The notes under the pieces: generated by a model | What the model was told of the DNA's origin: nothing | What the model saw: the letters and a program-made list of their open reading frames with translations, nothing else | The model's database searches: none | Assembly (NCBI RefSeq): GCF_018274325.1 | Contig: NZ_JAGVRH010000006.1 | Location: forward strand, 1 to 38,494 | Length of the DNA stretch: 38,494 nucleotides | Direction: 5' to 3' | Source: 'Fragaria x ananassa' phyllody phytoplasma | GTDB taxonomy: Bacteria > Bacillota_I > Bacilli_A > Acholeplasmatales > Acholeplasmataceae | Shown: piece by piece, positions 1 through 7,869 of the stretch | Position numbering within the stretch: the first letter of the stretch is position 1 | Layout of the letters: every line of letters starts with the position of its first letter | Made by a program: the position numbers and the translations under genes

Positions 1-1
1 T

Positions 2-94
2 GAAAAAATGCAAAATCTTAATGAATTTCAAGTTAAAGAAATTATTAATGATTATATTAAATATTATAATACTTATCAAAAAATAAAAATTTAA
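2..94 (+). CDS. C-terminal end of an IS3-family (tra5-like) transposase, 5'-truncated by the window
   Basis: An open frame enters from the left edge and ends with TAA at 92-94, giving 30 residues. The tail contains EFQVKEIINDYIKYYN, which has the shape of the end of IS3-family OrfB transposases, where an acidic-helical stretch leads into Y-I-x-F/Y-Y-N. Phytoplasmas carry many such elements, called tra5, at the ends of PMUs. Only the last tenth of the protein would be visible, with no DDE residues, so identification rests on a short pattern and on the IS3 relic 2.5 kb downstream. Confidence 0.4.
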   Translation, partial: EKMQNLNEFQVKEIINDYIKYYNTYQKIKI

Positions 95-145
95 ATTATT
101 TATCACTTTTAGAATATAAAAATATTAATAAATAAATTATTAAAA

Positions 146-175
146 CAAATGCCCTCAATTAAGGAGGGCAATTTG
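146..175. terminator. Strong GC hairpin after the transposase end
   Basis: CAAAT-GCCCTC pairs with GAGGGC-(A)-ATTTG across a 7-nt loop. It is the most GC-rich element in the first 500 bases and is followed within ten bases by a T-rich run (GGTTTTTTATTC). It looks like an intrinsic terminator for the upstream transposase gene. Confidence 0.6.
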
Positions 176-276
176 TATTGGTTTTTTATTCTTATGGTTA
201 AAAAATAGGTTACATTAAAAAATTAAAATATCTATAAAATACATTATTTTGATCCTATATGATGTTTTAAAATAAA

Positions 277-302
277 ATTAGAAGTTTTTTAAAACTACTA
301 AT
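277..302. repeat. 26-bp near-perfect palindrome
   Basis: ATTAG-A-AGTTTT meets AAAACT-A-CTAAT, so the arms pair except for one A-A mismatch. No gene is attached. It could be the remnant of an insertion-sequence end or a weak bidirectional terminator. Confidence 0.4.
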
Positions 303-362
303 TAAAAATATAAAATTATTTAAAGGGCAATATTTTGATTATTTATTTTTTTATTAGTTATT

Positions 363-434
363 TTATTTTCTTAATTTTTATTTTTTTAGATAATTACATA
401 AAAAAATTATTTTATTTAAATTTTAGTATTGACA
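363..434 (+). repeat. Diverged direct repeat, copy A (partner 1801-1871)
   Basis: About 70 bases here match 1801-1871. The best part is 390-434 against 1828-1871, with only about five differences over 45 positions, including one A-run indel. The right end carries a TTGACA -35 box in this copy; the partner has GTTAACA instead, so the partner's promoter is probably dead. The two copies bracket the 756-1595 gene. Confidence 0.6.
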
Positions 435-456
435 TAAATCTATTTTAAGTTATAAT
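429..456 (+). promoter_or_regulatory. Consensus sigma-70-type promoter
   Basis: Perfect TTGACA at 429-434, a 16-bp spacer and perfect TATAAT at 451-456. Predicted transcription starts near 463. The transcript would include the structured leader at 534-610 and then the membrane-protein gene at 756. The promoter and the roughly 50 bases around it recur in inverted orientation at 12943-12992. Confidence 0.8.
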
Positions 457-533
457 AAAAGTAATTAATAAACAATTTATTTTTTTGTAAAAAAATGTTG
501 TTCTTAAATTGATTTTAATTGTGTAAAATTTAT

Positions 534-632
534 CGGTTATAACATTAGATATTGTAATTTTTCTTGTTTTAGGCACGACTGCAGGGACGAGTTTACTTGT
601 GTTGTAACCGAAGGTGCTACTGTATTTGTGCT
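534..632 (+). promoter_or_regulatory. Structured 5' leader with possible alternative pairings
   Basis: An 11-bp stem (534-544 CGGTTATAACA with 600-610 TGTTGTAACCG, one G-T pair) encloses a region unusually rich in G and C for this genome (571-590). A shorter inner helix, CTTGT with ACGAG, is possible. GGCAC at 572-576 can pair with GTGCT at either 614-618 or 628-632; the second is followed by a T run. Mutually exclusive pairing in a 5' leader is typical of attenuators or riboswitches. I compared it by memory with SAM, TPP, purine, lysine, glycine, preQ1, fluoride and guanidine classes, tmRNA, RNase P and SRP RNA and saw no match. Confidence 0.4.
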
Positions 633-755
633 TTTTAAATAGAAGGTAATAGAAAAATAGAAAGTTGATGAATAAAATAATAATGAATACTATTTACATT
701 ATTATTTTATTTTTGATAGAATGTTGGTATATTTAAAAAAAGGAAGTTATAATAA

Positions 756-1595
756 ATGGAATTATTTAAGATATTAATTTTTATCCAAGGTTTGGTTGTT
801 CCTTTTGTAATTGTTCCTATAAATTTGTATTTTATACACAAAAAAAATAAAAATCAAATTAAAAAACGTAATGTGGCATATATTGCAATTGCTTATTATA
901 GTATTTTTACTATTATTTTACTTGGATCAGGATTTTTTTTCTTTTTAAATAACAAATGTGATATTATTAAAAATAAGGTTTATGCTATTCCTGATTCTCA
1001 AATAGGAACACAAGATGAATGGTTTCATAGCGAAGATAAACAAAGAAAAAATAATGATGATTATGATTATGATTCACACAGAATTGAATATAGTGAAGAA
1101 GAAAAAGAATTTTTAAAAAACAATAAAAGTAGTAAACTAAAATTTATAAGAAGAAATGGATTTAAATTAGAAGGAACACCAATGATTCATAGAAACTACA
1201 TCTTCTATGGAATAGATGGACTTAATAAATGTCAAAACCCCGAATTTACTCCAAACCCACATGACCTAGCTCCATTTATCAGAAATCCTTTCAACAAATG
1301 GAAAGTAAGTGGTAGTCGTTTTGATTATTTTAACAATTTTATTACCTTAAATAACGATAATGATTCATATTTTGATGATATGTTTTTTCACTCTCCATCA
1401 AACCACAATTATCATATTAGCTACAAAGGACCTAAATACTTGCTCGAAAAAGACGAAGACTTTTTCGTTGACGAAGTACAAATGCCTTTCAATACAAACT
1501 CTACAAAAAAAAATATCTACTATATTCACTTCAATCCAGTTAAAAACTATATTACCCTATACACTCAAAAATGTAATATTATAAATGATTATTAG
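756..1595 (+). CDS. Unknown two-helix membrane protein with a large C-terminal domain
   Basis: A 279-residue protein that I do not recognise. Two hydrophobic helices lie at about residues 5-26 and 45-63, separated by a strongly basic loop (HKKNKNQIKKRN). By the positive-inside rule the loop is cytoplasmic, so both the N-terminus and the roughly 210-residue C-terminal part would face outside. The C-terminal part starts acidic and Asn/Asp-rich and becomes Phe/Tyr/Asn-rich; only two cysteines follow the second helix. A GGAAG ribosome site lies ten bases before the ATG, and the consensus promoter at 429 plus a structured leader lie upstream. Codons in the second half use more C than the first. 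In phytoplasmas, proteins exposed outside the single membrane directly meet the host cytoplasm, so a host-facing role is plausible but is inference only. Confidence 0.65.
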   Translation: MELFKILIFIQGLVVPFVIVPINLYFIHKKNKNQIKKRNVAYIAIAYYSIFTIILLGSGFFFFLNNKCDIIKNKVYAIPDSQIGTQDEWFHSEDKQRKNNDDYDYDSHRIEYSEEEKEFLKNNKSSKLKFIRRNGFKLEGTPMIHRNYIFYGIDGLNKCQNPEFTPNPHDLAPFIRNPFNKWKVSGSRFDYFNNFITLNNDNDSYFDDMFFHSPSNHNYHISYKGPKYLLEKDEDFFVDEVQMPFNTNSTKKNIYYIHFNPVKNYITLYTQKCNIINDY

Positions 1596-2516
1596 AAGAA
1601 CAATTTATGTTGTAATTGATTTTGTTTTAAAATGTTTTTATTATTTATACAAATATTTTATTTTTTTTGGAAATAAAAATAACGATACAAAATAATGCAA
1701 AAAAATATTTTAAGATTATTTTCTTTTATTGAATTCCCTTCTAAATATGAATTAATTTAAGAGATAATGTTTTAAATATTTCTTTTTTTGATCATCTGAT
1801 TTATTTTCTAAATTTTTATTTATTACAATAATTACGTAAAAAATTATTTTATTTATATTTTAGTGTTAACAATAGTCTTAATATAATAGTTTTATATACA
1901 TGAAGAGTAATATATAATTATATACTGTTGTTATGTTTAAGACTAATTCTTTCGTCGTTTTAATTATAAAAAAAAGTTTAAATATCATTTACTATCAAGA
2001 AAAAGATTTAAAATACATCCAAACCTTTTTAACTAAAACCCAACAAGGATATCGAGTGAAAAAAATTCATCTTAAATATTTATATTTAAATAAAAAAATA
2101 GTTATTTTATTTTTTATTATATTTAATAAACATTTTTAATTTAATTCAATGACACTTTTATGACATTTTATCTCTTCCAAAAACCTTATACTAACAGAAG
2201 ACTTTTTAACCAGTGATATTTTATATTTTATATTGATAATGATATTAGATATTATTGTTATCTTTTTCATAAATCATTATTGTTATTTTATATAAAAAAA
2301 TTCTTCTTTTTTTAGAAATTTAACCTTTAAAACTATTTTCATTAATAAATAAATTTTAATTTTAAAATTAACTGTCTAACCAATATTAGTGAGTGTTATT
2401 TATAAAAAAATCGAATAAGTCTTTAAATAAATAATTAAAACTATTTTCTTAATAATAAAAAAACCTTTTATAGTTATATTATCAATATATTAAAAATATA
2501 AGGTCATTGGGTTTCA
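1596..2516. other. AT-rich stretch without a convincing gene
   Basis: Apart from the repeat copy at 1801-1871, I see no supported gene here. One open frame of 68 codons (1933-2139, plus) lacks a ribosome site and shows no recognisable pattern. The rest is low-complexity A/T sequence, probably decayed accessory DNA. Confidence 0.5.
1801..1871 (+). repeat. Diverged direct repeat, copy C (partner 363-434)
   Basis: Matches the sequence upstream of the 429 promoter over about 70 bases, best at 1828-1871. The -35 position reads GTTAACA rather than TTGACA, and no good -10 follows at the right distance. It is probably the decayed promoter region of a second, lost copy of a related gene. Confidence 0.55.
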
Positions 2517-3165
2517 ATGATTTATAAATTAAAACAAAAATTGAAATTATTACAAAAAATGCTTTTTCAAATTCAAAATATTAACAAAGAAATCGTTTTT
2601 AAATTAGTAAACCAATTTAAGAAAAATATAAATTTAACTACCATTTTAAAAACGATTAAAATAAAACAGAGCATTTATTTATTAGTTAAAAGTTAATCAT
2701 AAAATCAAACTAAAACAAGAAAAATATAAAAAATCTATTAAATCTTTATGTAAAATTTATGAATATTTCTTAGGATATCGAAAAATTACTATTTTATACC
2801 AAAACATTTTTAATGAAAATCTTACTAAGAAAAAAATTTATCGCACTGCTACTAAAATGGCATTGATCGTCGTTTAAGAAGTGAAAACTAATAAAAAATA
2901 ACATTATCGTTGTTTAAAAGATAATTGAAAAATAAAACCCCAATTTAATTAATCAAAATTTTAAAACTATTCAACCAATACAAAAACTATTTAAAGATAG
3001 TTTTATTACTCCTTTTTTCAACAAAATGATATAATTATAAAAAAAATTAATTTTGTAGGTAGATTTTAAACTTTTTTTTACCTCGCTATATAGCGTAAAA
3101 GATAAAATATCTTTTGCAACTAACAAATTATGAAAAAACATTAGGTACTTTTTTAATTTAATCAA
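2517..3165 (+). pseudogene. Decayed IS3-family (tra5/IS150-type) transposase
   Basis: Pieces of one transposase can be read in successive frames. Frame 1 runs from ATG 2517 to TAA 2694. The next frame, 2701-2877, holds YKKSIKSLCKIYEYFLGYRK followed by an L-x-x-K-K-x-Y-R-x-x-x-K-M segment, the typical IS3 OrfB region (G-Y-R-x-I ... K-x-V-Y-R-L-M). Later pieces include NLINQNFKTIQPIQK, FKDSFITPF near 2945-3020 (the spot where intact IS3 proteins have T-D-I-T-Y-I) and possibly SVKDKISFATN near 3090. At least three frameshifts and several stops separate the pieces. The gene is long dead. It marks an old insertion next to the dnaD-rnc-plsX core block. Confidence 0.65.
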
Positions 3166-3234
3166 AATATTTTATTAGTTTGTAAAGATATAAAATTATC
3201 AATTTATTTTTAAATTTTAAAGAACAATTTTAAA

Positions 3235-3448
3235 GACAAAAGTTGTTTAAAAAAAATACAACAGCTTATAATCGTTCAAATCAAGTACGAAAAATAGGTC
3301 CTTTCGACCATATTTCTACTTCGGCAACATCTAAAAAAGTTTAACCAAAATCAATTAAATGTTTAGAATGAGCATAATAAAGCAATTTTTGTAATTTATA
3401 GTGATTAACATCTATTTTTTTTAAATAAGCAATCAACAGCGGAAGCAT
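3235..3448 (-). pseudogene. Broken Panacea (DUF4065 / GepA-type) antitoxin-like gene
   Basis: Read on the minus strand from ATG at 3448, the frame gives HYKLQKLLYYAHSKHLIDFG, a TAA at 3341-3343, then EVEIWSKGPIFRT, a TGA at 3281-3283, and F-E-R-L. K-L-Q-K-L-L-Y-Y-A and E-x-W-x-x-G-P-I-F/V are the hallmark blocks of the Panacea domain, known as 'phage-associated protein' or SocA-like antitoxin, which neutralises diverse toxins in toxin-antitoxin pairs. The reading frame is unchanged across the two internal stops, so the damage is by point mutation. An in-frame TAA upstream of the ATG fixes the N-terminus. No ribosome site and no recognisable toxin gene is adjacent; the space on both sides is IS debris or empty. 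Confidence 0.65.
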
Positions 3449-3701
3449 AAATATAAAATATTAGAAATTCTTTTTAATTTAATCATTTAAAATATTCTTT
3501 TTTTGTTTTTACTTATTTTATTTATTGAGCACATTTATAATTAACACAAACTAAGCAGCATGAAATTTCATATATTTTCTTGCAAAAAATTAAAAATATC
3601 AAATTATCACAAATTAATAATTTTTTGATATATATATCCAATTGTGCTATATAACTAATTAAAGTGTGTTAATTAATAAAAATCAATCATATAATCCACA
3701 A
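3449..3701. other. Intergenic AT-rich stretch
   Basis: No gene, hairpin with a T-run or clear promoter could be supported between the Panacea relic and the end of dnaD. Confidence 0.4.
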
Positions 3702-4316
3702 TTACTTAACTTTTTTAAAAAGTTTTTCTAGTATTCTATCTGCTTTTTCATCAGGTTCTACTTCCATAAATTGTTTTTTATGCAATAATTTATCAATATA
3801 AAACACTGAAGTTTTCTTTTGCTCTAAAGCTTCTTCAATAGTTGTTTTAATGTTTTGATGATGAAATTCTTGATTTTGATACCAACCTCTAATTACATCT
3901 AATTCATAATTAACCAAAACTTGTCCTTTATTTTTTTCAAGTAAATCAATAGTTTCTTGAATAAAAGTCATTTTTAAAGATTCTTGTTCTTTTTGAATTT
4001 CTTCTAAAAATAATTGTTCTAATTTTTTAAAAGTCGGTTTTAAGGAAAAAACTTCAATAATTTTATTATTCTTAGGTTCTTGAGAAAGTTCGAAAAAATT
4101 TTTATTAATTAATTTTTCCAAAATATGTTCAACTTCATTTTTACTTATTCCTGCTTTTTTAGCTAAATTATTAGAAGAAAAAACTCTTTTTTTGGAAAAT
4201 TCTAATAAAAAAAATAAAATGGTTAATTCTTGATAAGTTAAACCTAATTTTTGATATTCTTGAATTAATATCTTTTCGATTAATAAAAAACCATTTTCAT
4301 AAAGTTTTTGAAACAT
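3702..4316 (-). CDS. dnaD: DnaD-like primosomal replication protein
   Basis: 204 residues in the two-domain layout of Firmicute/Mollicute DnaD. The N-terminal half (about 20-90) is a winged-helix region (LTYQELTILFFLLEFSKK, then a helix-turn-helix with NNLAKKAGISKNEVEHILEK). The C-terminal half carries the DnaD/DnaB2 signature pattern: E-L-D-V-I-R-G-W-Y ... I-K-x-x-I-E-E-A-L ... F-Y-I-D-K-L-L. DnaD helps load the replicative helicase with DnaA and DnaB. It begins 13 bases after rnc, so plsX-rnc-dnaD is one minus-strand operon. Family assignment is by pattern rather than strong identity. Confidence 0.75.
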   Translation of the reverse strand: MFQKLYENGFLLIEKILIQEYQKLGLTYQELTILFFLLEFSKKRVFSSNNLAKKAGISKNEVEHILEKLINKNFFELSQEPKNNKIIEVFSLKPTFKKLEQLFLEEIQKEQESLKMTFIQETIDLLEKNKGQVLVNYELDVIRGWYQNQEFHHQNIKTTIEEALEQKKTSVFYIDKLLHKKQFMEVEPDEKADRILEKLFKKVK

Positions 4317-4329
4317 ATAACCACCTTTA

Positions 4330-5001
4330 TTAAATTTTGGCCATTTTAGCTAACGCTTGCTCCGCTGCTTTTTGCTCCGCTGCTTTTTTAGTAGTACCTG
4401 AACCACTTCCTAATAAATGTTTTTCCAAATACACTTCTGCAATAAATTTTTTAGAATGAGCAGGTCCTTGCTCTGACACTATTTTGTATTGAATGGTTTT
4501 TTTCTCTGATTGAATTATTTCTTGTAATTGAGTTTTGAAATCAACAATATCAATGATTTGAGATAAATAAGGGATAACTAATGTTTGAAATACTTGCTTA
4601 GCACAAAGATATCCTAAATCTAAATAAATAGCTCCAAATAAAGCTTCAAAAGCATCAGCCATAATGCTTTTATTATTAAAATCTTTATTCTTTTCACCTT
4701 TGCCCAACAAAAGATAATTTTGTAAATTAATATTTTGAGCATAAATAGTTAAAGATTTTTCACAAACCGCTTGCGCTCTTTTTTTAGTCATAATACCTTC
4801 ATCTTCTTGTTTTTTTTGATATAAATAATCAGCCATTAAAAGACCTATAATAGCATCTCCTAAAAATTCTAATCTCTCATTATCTTCTTGTTGTAATAAA
4901 AATTTTTCATTAGAATAAGAACTATGAGTAAGAGCTTTTTGATATAATACTAAATTACGAGGAGTAATATTTATTTTTTTTAAAAGAGGTTTAATATTCA
5001 T
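4330..5001 (-). CDS. rnc: Ribonuclease III
   Basis: 223 residues, normal length for bacterial RNase III. The catalytic signature NERLEFLGD is at residues 41-49 and a second acidic site (MADAFEALFGAIYLDLG) follows near 115-130. The C-terminal double-stranded-RNA-binding domain occupies about 157-220, with GPAHSKKF and the terminal GSGSGTTKKAAEQKAAEQAL helix. The enzyme cleaves double-stranded RNA, including rRNA precursors. The start codon overlaps the plsX stop by four bases (ATGA), so the two are translationally coupled, and dnaD follows closely. Confidence 0.97.
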   Translation of the reverse strand: MNIKPLLKKINITPRNLVLYQKALTHSSYSNEKFLLQQEDNERLEFLGDAIIGLLMADYLYQKKQEDEGIMTKKRAQAVCEKSLTIYAQNINLQNYLLLGKGEKNKDFNNKSIMADAFEALFGAIYLDLGYLCAKQVFQTLVIPYLSQIIDIVDFKTQLQEIIQSEKKTIQYKIVSEQGPAHSKKFIAEVYLEKHLLGSGSGTTKKAAEQKAAEQALAKMAKI

Positions 5002-6014
5002 GATTTTTGCTGTTCTAAGAAATGAGTTATTTTTTGATTAATATTAGCTTTAATCATTTTTTGAGCTTGCAAAATAGCTTTACAAAAAGAATAAGCTTGT
5101 GAAGATCCATGGGCTTTAATCACAATTTGATTTAACCCCAAAAGCATGGCTCCTCCAATTTCACGAGGATCTATTTGTTTTTTAAAGTTGTGCAACTCTT
5201 TTTGAAAACATAATTTAGTAATAATTTTTTTAGCTAAATTTTTAGTCATAATTTGTTTAATATTATTCATAAAATTTAAAACTGCTCCTTCATAAGTTTT
5301 TAAAGCAATATTAGCAGTAAAGCCATCACTTAATAAAATATCAGCTGAAGTAGTTAAAAGATTTTGTGGCTCTTCGTTACCACTAAAATGAATATGCTTA
5401 GCTTGACTTAATAATTGATAAGTTTCTAATTCCACTGTACGCCCTTTATTAGGTTCTTGACCGATATTTAAAAGTTTTACTTTTGGATGTGGAATAGCTA
5501 AAATTTCTTGCGCAATAATAGTAGCGTAATAGGCAAATGCTAATAAATGTTGTGGTTTTAACTCAATATTAGCACCTGCATCTAATAAAATTCTGATACG
5601 ATTATCAAATGAATTAAACATCGGAGCAATCGCTATTCTTTGCATTAAAGGTATTTTTTTTAAAATTAAATGACTGGCCAAAACTAAAGCTTGGGTAGAT
5701 CCGGCCGAAACTACTCCTTGAACTTCATCATTTACAGCCCCTTGCAACGCTAAAAACAAAGATGCATTAGGTTTATTTTTTAATTGATCTCTAATGTTTT
5801 TATCATCCATTGTTAAAAAATAAGGAGTGTGTTTAATAATAATTTGATGATTTAAAAAAAAACATTTATTTTTAATAATAGGAGTGATTAGCCTTTGATC
5901 ACCATATAAAACAATTTGAAGGGCTGTATTTTGATCTAAAGCCAAACAAACCCCTTTAACAATCTCTAAAGGAGCCAAATCACCTCCCATAGCATCTACT
6001 GCTATTTTAATCAT
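4998..6014 (-). CDS. plsX: Phosphate acyltransferase PlsX
   Basis: 338 residues, full length for PlsX, which makes acyl-phosphate from acyl-ACP for phosphatidic acid synthesis. The N-terminus IKIAVDAMGGDLAP is the family signature, and GGAMLLGLNQIVIKAHGSS near 286-304 matches the conserved C-terminal block. AGASTQ-type (SAGSTQALV) and LDAGANIELKP motifs are also present. A GGAG ribosome site precedes the ATG. First gene of plsX-rnc-dnaD. Phytoplasmas lack fatty-acid synthesis, so the acyl donor is presumably host-derived (inference). The product connects to cdsA later in the window. Confidence 0.95.
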   Translation of the reverse strand: MIKIAVDAMGGDLAPLEIVKGVCLALDQNTALQIVLYGDQRLITPIIKNKCFFLNHQIIIKHTPYFLTMDDKNIRDQLKNKPNASLFLALQGAVNDEVQGVVSAGSTQALVLASHLILKKIPLMQRIAIAPMFNSFDNRIRILLDAGANIELKPQHLLAFAYYATIIAQEILAIPHPKVKLLNIGQEPNKGRTVELETYQLLSQAKHIHFSGNEEPQNLLTTSADILLSDGFTANIALKTYEGAVLNFMNNIKQIMTKNLAKKIITKLCFQKELHNFKKQIDPREIGGAMLLGLNQIVIKAHGSSQAYSFCKAILQAQKMIKANINQKITHFLEQQKS

Positions 6015-6211
6015 AAAAGGACTCCTTTTTAATTAATTTCATTAAGTTATGTTTTTTTTGATTATATAAATTTGAATTATGTTATAATTTCTTATGAAAA
6101 AAAGTTCATTAAACTTAAAAATTAAGAAATTATATTTTCAAGTTATTTGCAAAAATAATTTTTTAAAATTTTTTAAAAAAGAGCAATCAATCGTCAATAA
6201 ATGTTAAATTG

Positions 6212-6258
6212 CTTCAACTTAAAATGAATAATAATATATTATAATATTTAAGTTGAAG
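6212..6258. promoter_or_regulatory. Perfect 12-bp inverted repeat enclosing a -10 box
   Basis: CTTCAACTTAAA (6212-6223) is repeated in inverse form at 6247-6258 with a 23-bp AT-only centre. The centre includes TATAAT at 6240-6245. The element lies between the divergent plsX and the 6383 gene. A long symmetric site over a promoter suggests an operator, though a hairpin in RNA is equally possible. Confidence 0.45.
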
Positions 6259-6382
6259 TATTAATGAAAAATTGTTTCATTTTTGAAGAATTCAATATTA
6301 TTTTATCATATTATTTAGATATTTCTTTATTGTAAAGTTTTTTGAATCAATAATCAAAAACAAGAAAGGTTTCAATTAAAAG

Positions 6383-6712
6383 ATGAATAATAAACAAAAA
6401 ACAATTAAAGTAAGTAATATTTATTTAGAAGTACAAGCAAGATATTTAAAAACAACCGAAGGGAATAAAAGACAATGGTTGGCTCAAAATATTTTAGTTA
6501 TGGTGGGTGACCAACAAGTTAAATATGATGAAGTTATTATTAATTTTACTCATATTGATGATGACAATCCTGAATTCTTTTTACAACCAGGACAAGTAAT
6601 TAAGGTATTAGAAGGCGAAATAGAATTAAACAACATGAATCAAGCCCTTTTAAATATTAATATTTTTAGACAAACAGATGAACAAGAAAGAATCAAAATC
6701 AATCACATATAA
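6383..6712 (+). CDS. Conserved-looking small protein of unknown function
   Basis: 109 residues, soluble, rather acidic, no signal peptide or membrane segment. The sequence alternates short beta-like stretches (TIKVSNIYLEVQARYL, QNILVMVGDQQVKYDEVIINF, GQVIKVLEGEIELNN), which would suit a small all-beta fold such as an OB barrel. That is a guess from pattern, and I do not recognise the family. An AGAAAGG ribosome site lies about 11 bases upstream of the ATG. It is intact and sits between core genes with its own inverted-repeat promoter region and terminator, so it is probably a genuine single-gene unit. Confidence 0.75.
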   Translation: MNNKQKTIKVSNIYLEVQARYLKTTEGNKRQWLAQNILVMVGDQQVKYDEVIINFTHIDDDNPEFFLQPGQVIKVLEGEIELNNMNQALLNINIFRQTDEQERIKINHI

Positions 6713-6770
6713 TTAGTGTTTATTTCTTACCTAGATCAAAACCTTAGACTTAAATTAAATTTTCCATAAA

Positions 6771-6797
6771 ACCATCATTTTTGATGGTCTTTTTTTT
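6771..6797 (+). terminator. Intrinsic terminator
   Basis: ACCATCA-TTTT-TGATGGT stem followed by C and nine T. It ends the 6383 gene; the inverse strand has only four T after the stem, so it acts mainly on the plus strand. Confidence 0.85.
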
Positions 6798-6995
6798 ATA
6801 TCCAAATTAAAATCCAAATGAGTAAATACAATCATTGTAAAAAAAGAAACAAGACAAACCTACAATTAAATAATTCTTAAATTAATAATAATTGTTAATG
6901 AAGAAAGTCTTTAAAAGTATATCATATTGATTAACCTTATAAAAAAAATTATTATCAGAAGCTATACTAATGGTATATTTGAGAATAACATTAAG

Positions 6996-7760
6996 TTAGC
7001 ATTTTTTATTTAAAAATAATTGAGCCACATTATTACTAGTTTTTTCTGCTACTTGTTGTAAAGAAATATTTCGCAAAAAGGCAATATGATCAGCAATAAC
7101 TTTAATATAAGCTGGTTCATTTCTTTCTTTTTGAAAAGGAAAAGGAGTTAAATAAGGAGCATCAGTTTCTAATAAAATTCTATTTAAAGGTGTAGTTTTA
7201 GCAATTTCATGAGCAGCTTTAGCATTTTTAAAAGTAACAACTCCACCAATACCAATATAAAAACCTAATTCTAAAGCTTTTTGAACTTCTTGAACGCTAA
7301 AAACTAAACAATGAAAAACACCTCTTACTTTATTTTTATATGGCAATAAAAGACGATAAATTTTTTCAAAAGATTTACGAGCGTGAATAATAATAGGTAA
7401 GTTATGTTGAATAGCTATTTTTACTTGTGTTTGAAAAAACTTTTTTTGCAAAGCTAAATTATCTTGTCGATGATGTAAATCAAGGCCAATTTCACCAATA
7501 GCCACTGTTTGAGGATGATGAAGATATTTAAGAATATTTTCTGGTTTTTCTACAGTTAAGCAAGAGCAAGGATGAATGCCAAAAGCAACCATCATTTGAG
7601 GATAACGATGGGCTAAAGTAAAAGCTTTTTGATTACTTGCTTCATCCATACCTATCACAATCATTCTTTGCACATCATTTTGCAATGCTTTTGATAAAAC
7701 TTGATCTAAATCTTTTTCATATATTTTAAGATTTAAGTGAGTGTGAGTATCAATTAACAT
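6996..7760 (-). CDS. tatD: TatD/YabD-family metal-dependent deoxyribonuclease
   Basis: 254 residues, typical for the family. The metal-binding start DTHTHLN (residues 4-10) is complete, followed by GEIGLDLH (Glu ligand), IIHARKS (His ligand), VFHCL (His) and the closing ETDAPYLTP aspartate. TatD-type enzymes are TIM-barrel hydrolases with 3'-exonuclease activity, linked to DNA repair and turnover. An AAAGGAAG ribosome site lies about ten bases before the ATG. It is separated from lpdA by a hairpin terminator and therefore probably has its own promoter. Confidence 0.93.
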   Translation of the reverse strand: MLIDTHTHLNLKIYEKDLDQVLSKALQNDVQRMIVIGMDEASNQKAFTLAHRYPQMMVAFGIHPCSCLTVEKPENILKYLHHPQTVAIGEIGLDLHHRQDNLALQKKFFQTQVKIAIQHNLPIIIHARKSFEKIYRLLLPYKNKVRGVFHCLVFSVQEVQKALELGFYIGIGGVVTFKNAKAAHEIAKTTPLNRILLETDAPYLTPFPFQKERNEPAYIKVIADHIAFLRNISLQQVAEKTSNNVAQLFLNKKC

Positions 7761-7809
7761 ATCATGTATCTTCCTTTTATGTTCTTCTTTGAATCATTGA
7801 AATGAAATA

Positions 7810-7841
7810 AATAAAAAGACCAACTTAAACAGCTAGTCTTT
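7810..7841 (-). terminator. Terminator of the pdh operon
   Basis: On the minus strand AAAGAC (7841-7836) pairs with GTCTTT (7820-7815), followed by TTTATTT. It lies just past the lpdA stop codon. Confidence 0.65.
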
Positions 7842-7869
7842 GATAATTTTAAAGTGATATAAGTAATTT

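Noticed and set aside
1933-2139. 68-codon plus-strand frame
   Set aside because: No ribosome site, no recognisable pattern and no context; chance frame in AT-rich DNA.
2971-3165. 64-codon minus-strand frame
   Set aside because: It is antisense to the IS3 transposase relic and lacks a ribosome site.
3268-3285. tRNA T-arm-like GTTCAAATC
   Set aside because: No acceptor or anticodon stem can be drawn around it; it is part of the Panacea relic.
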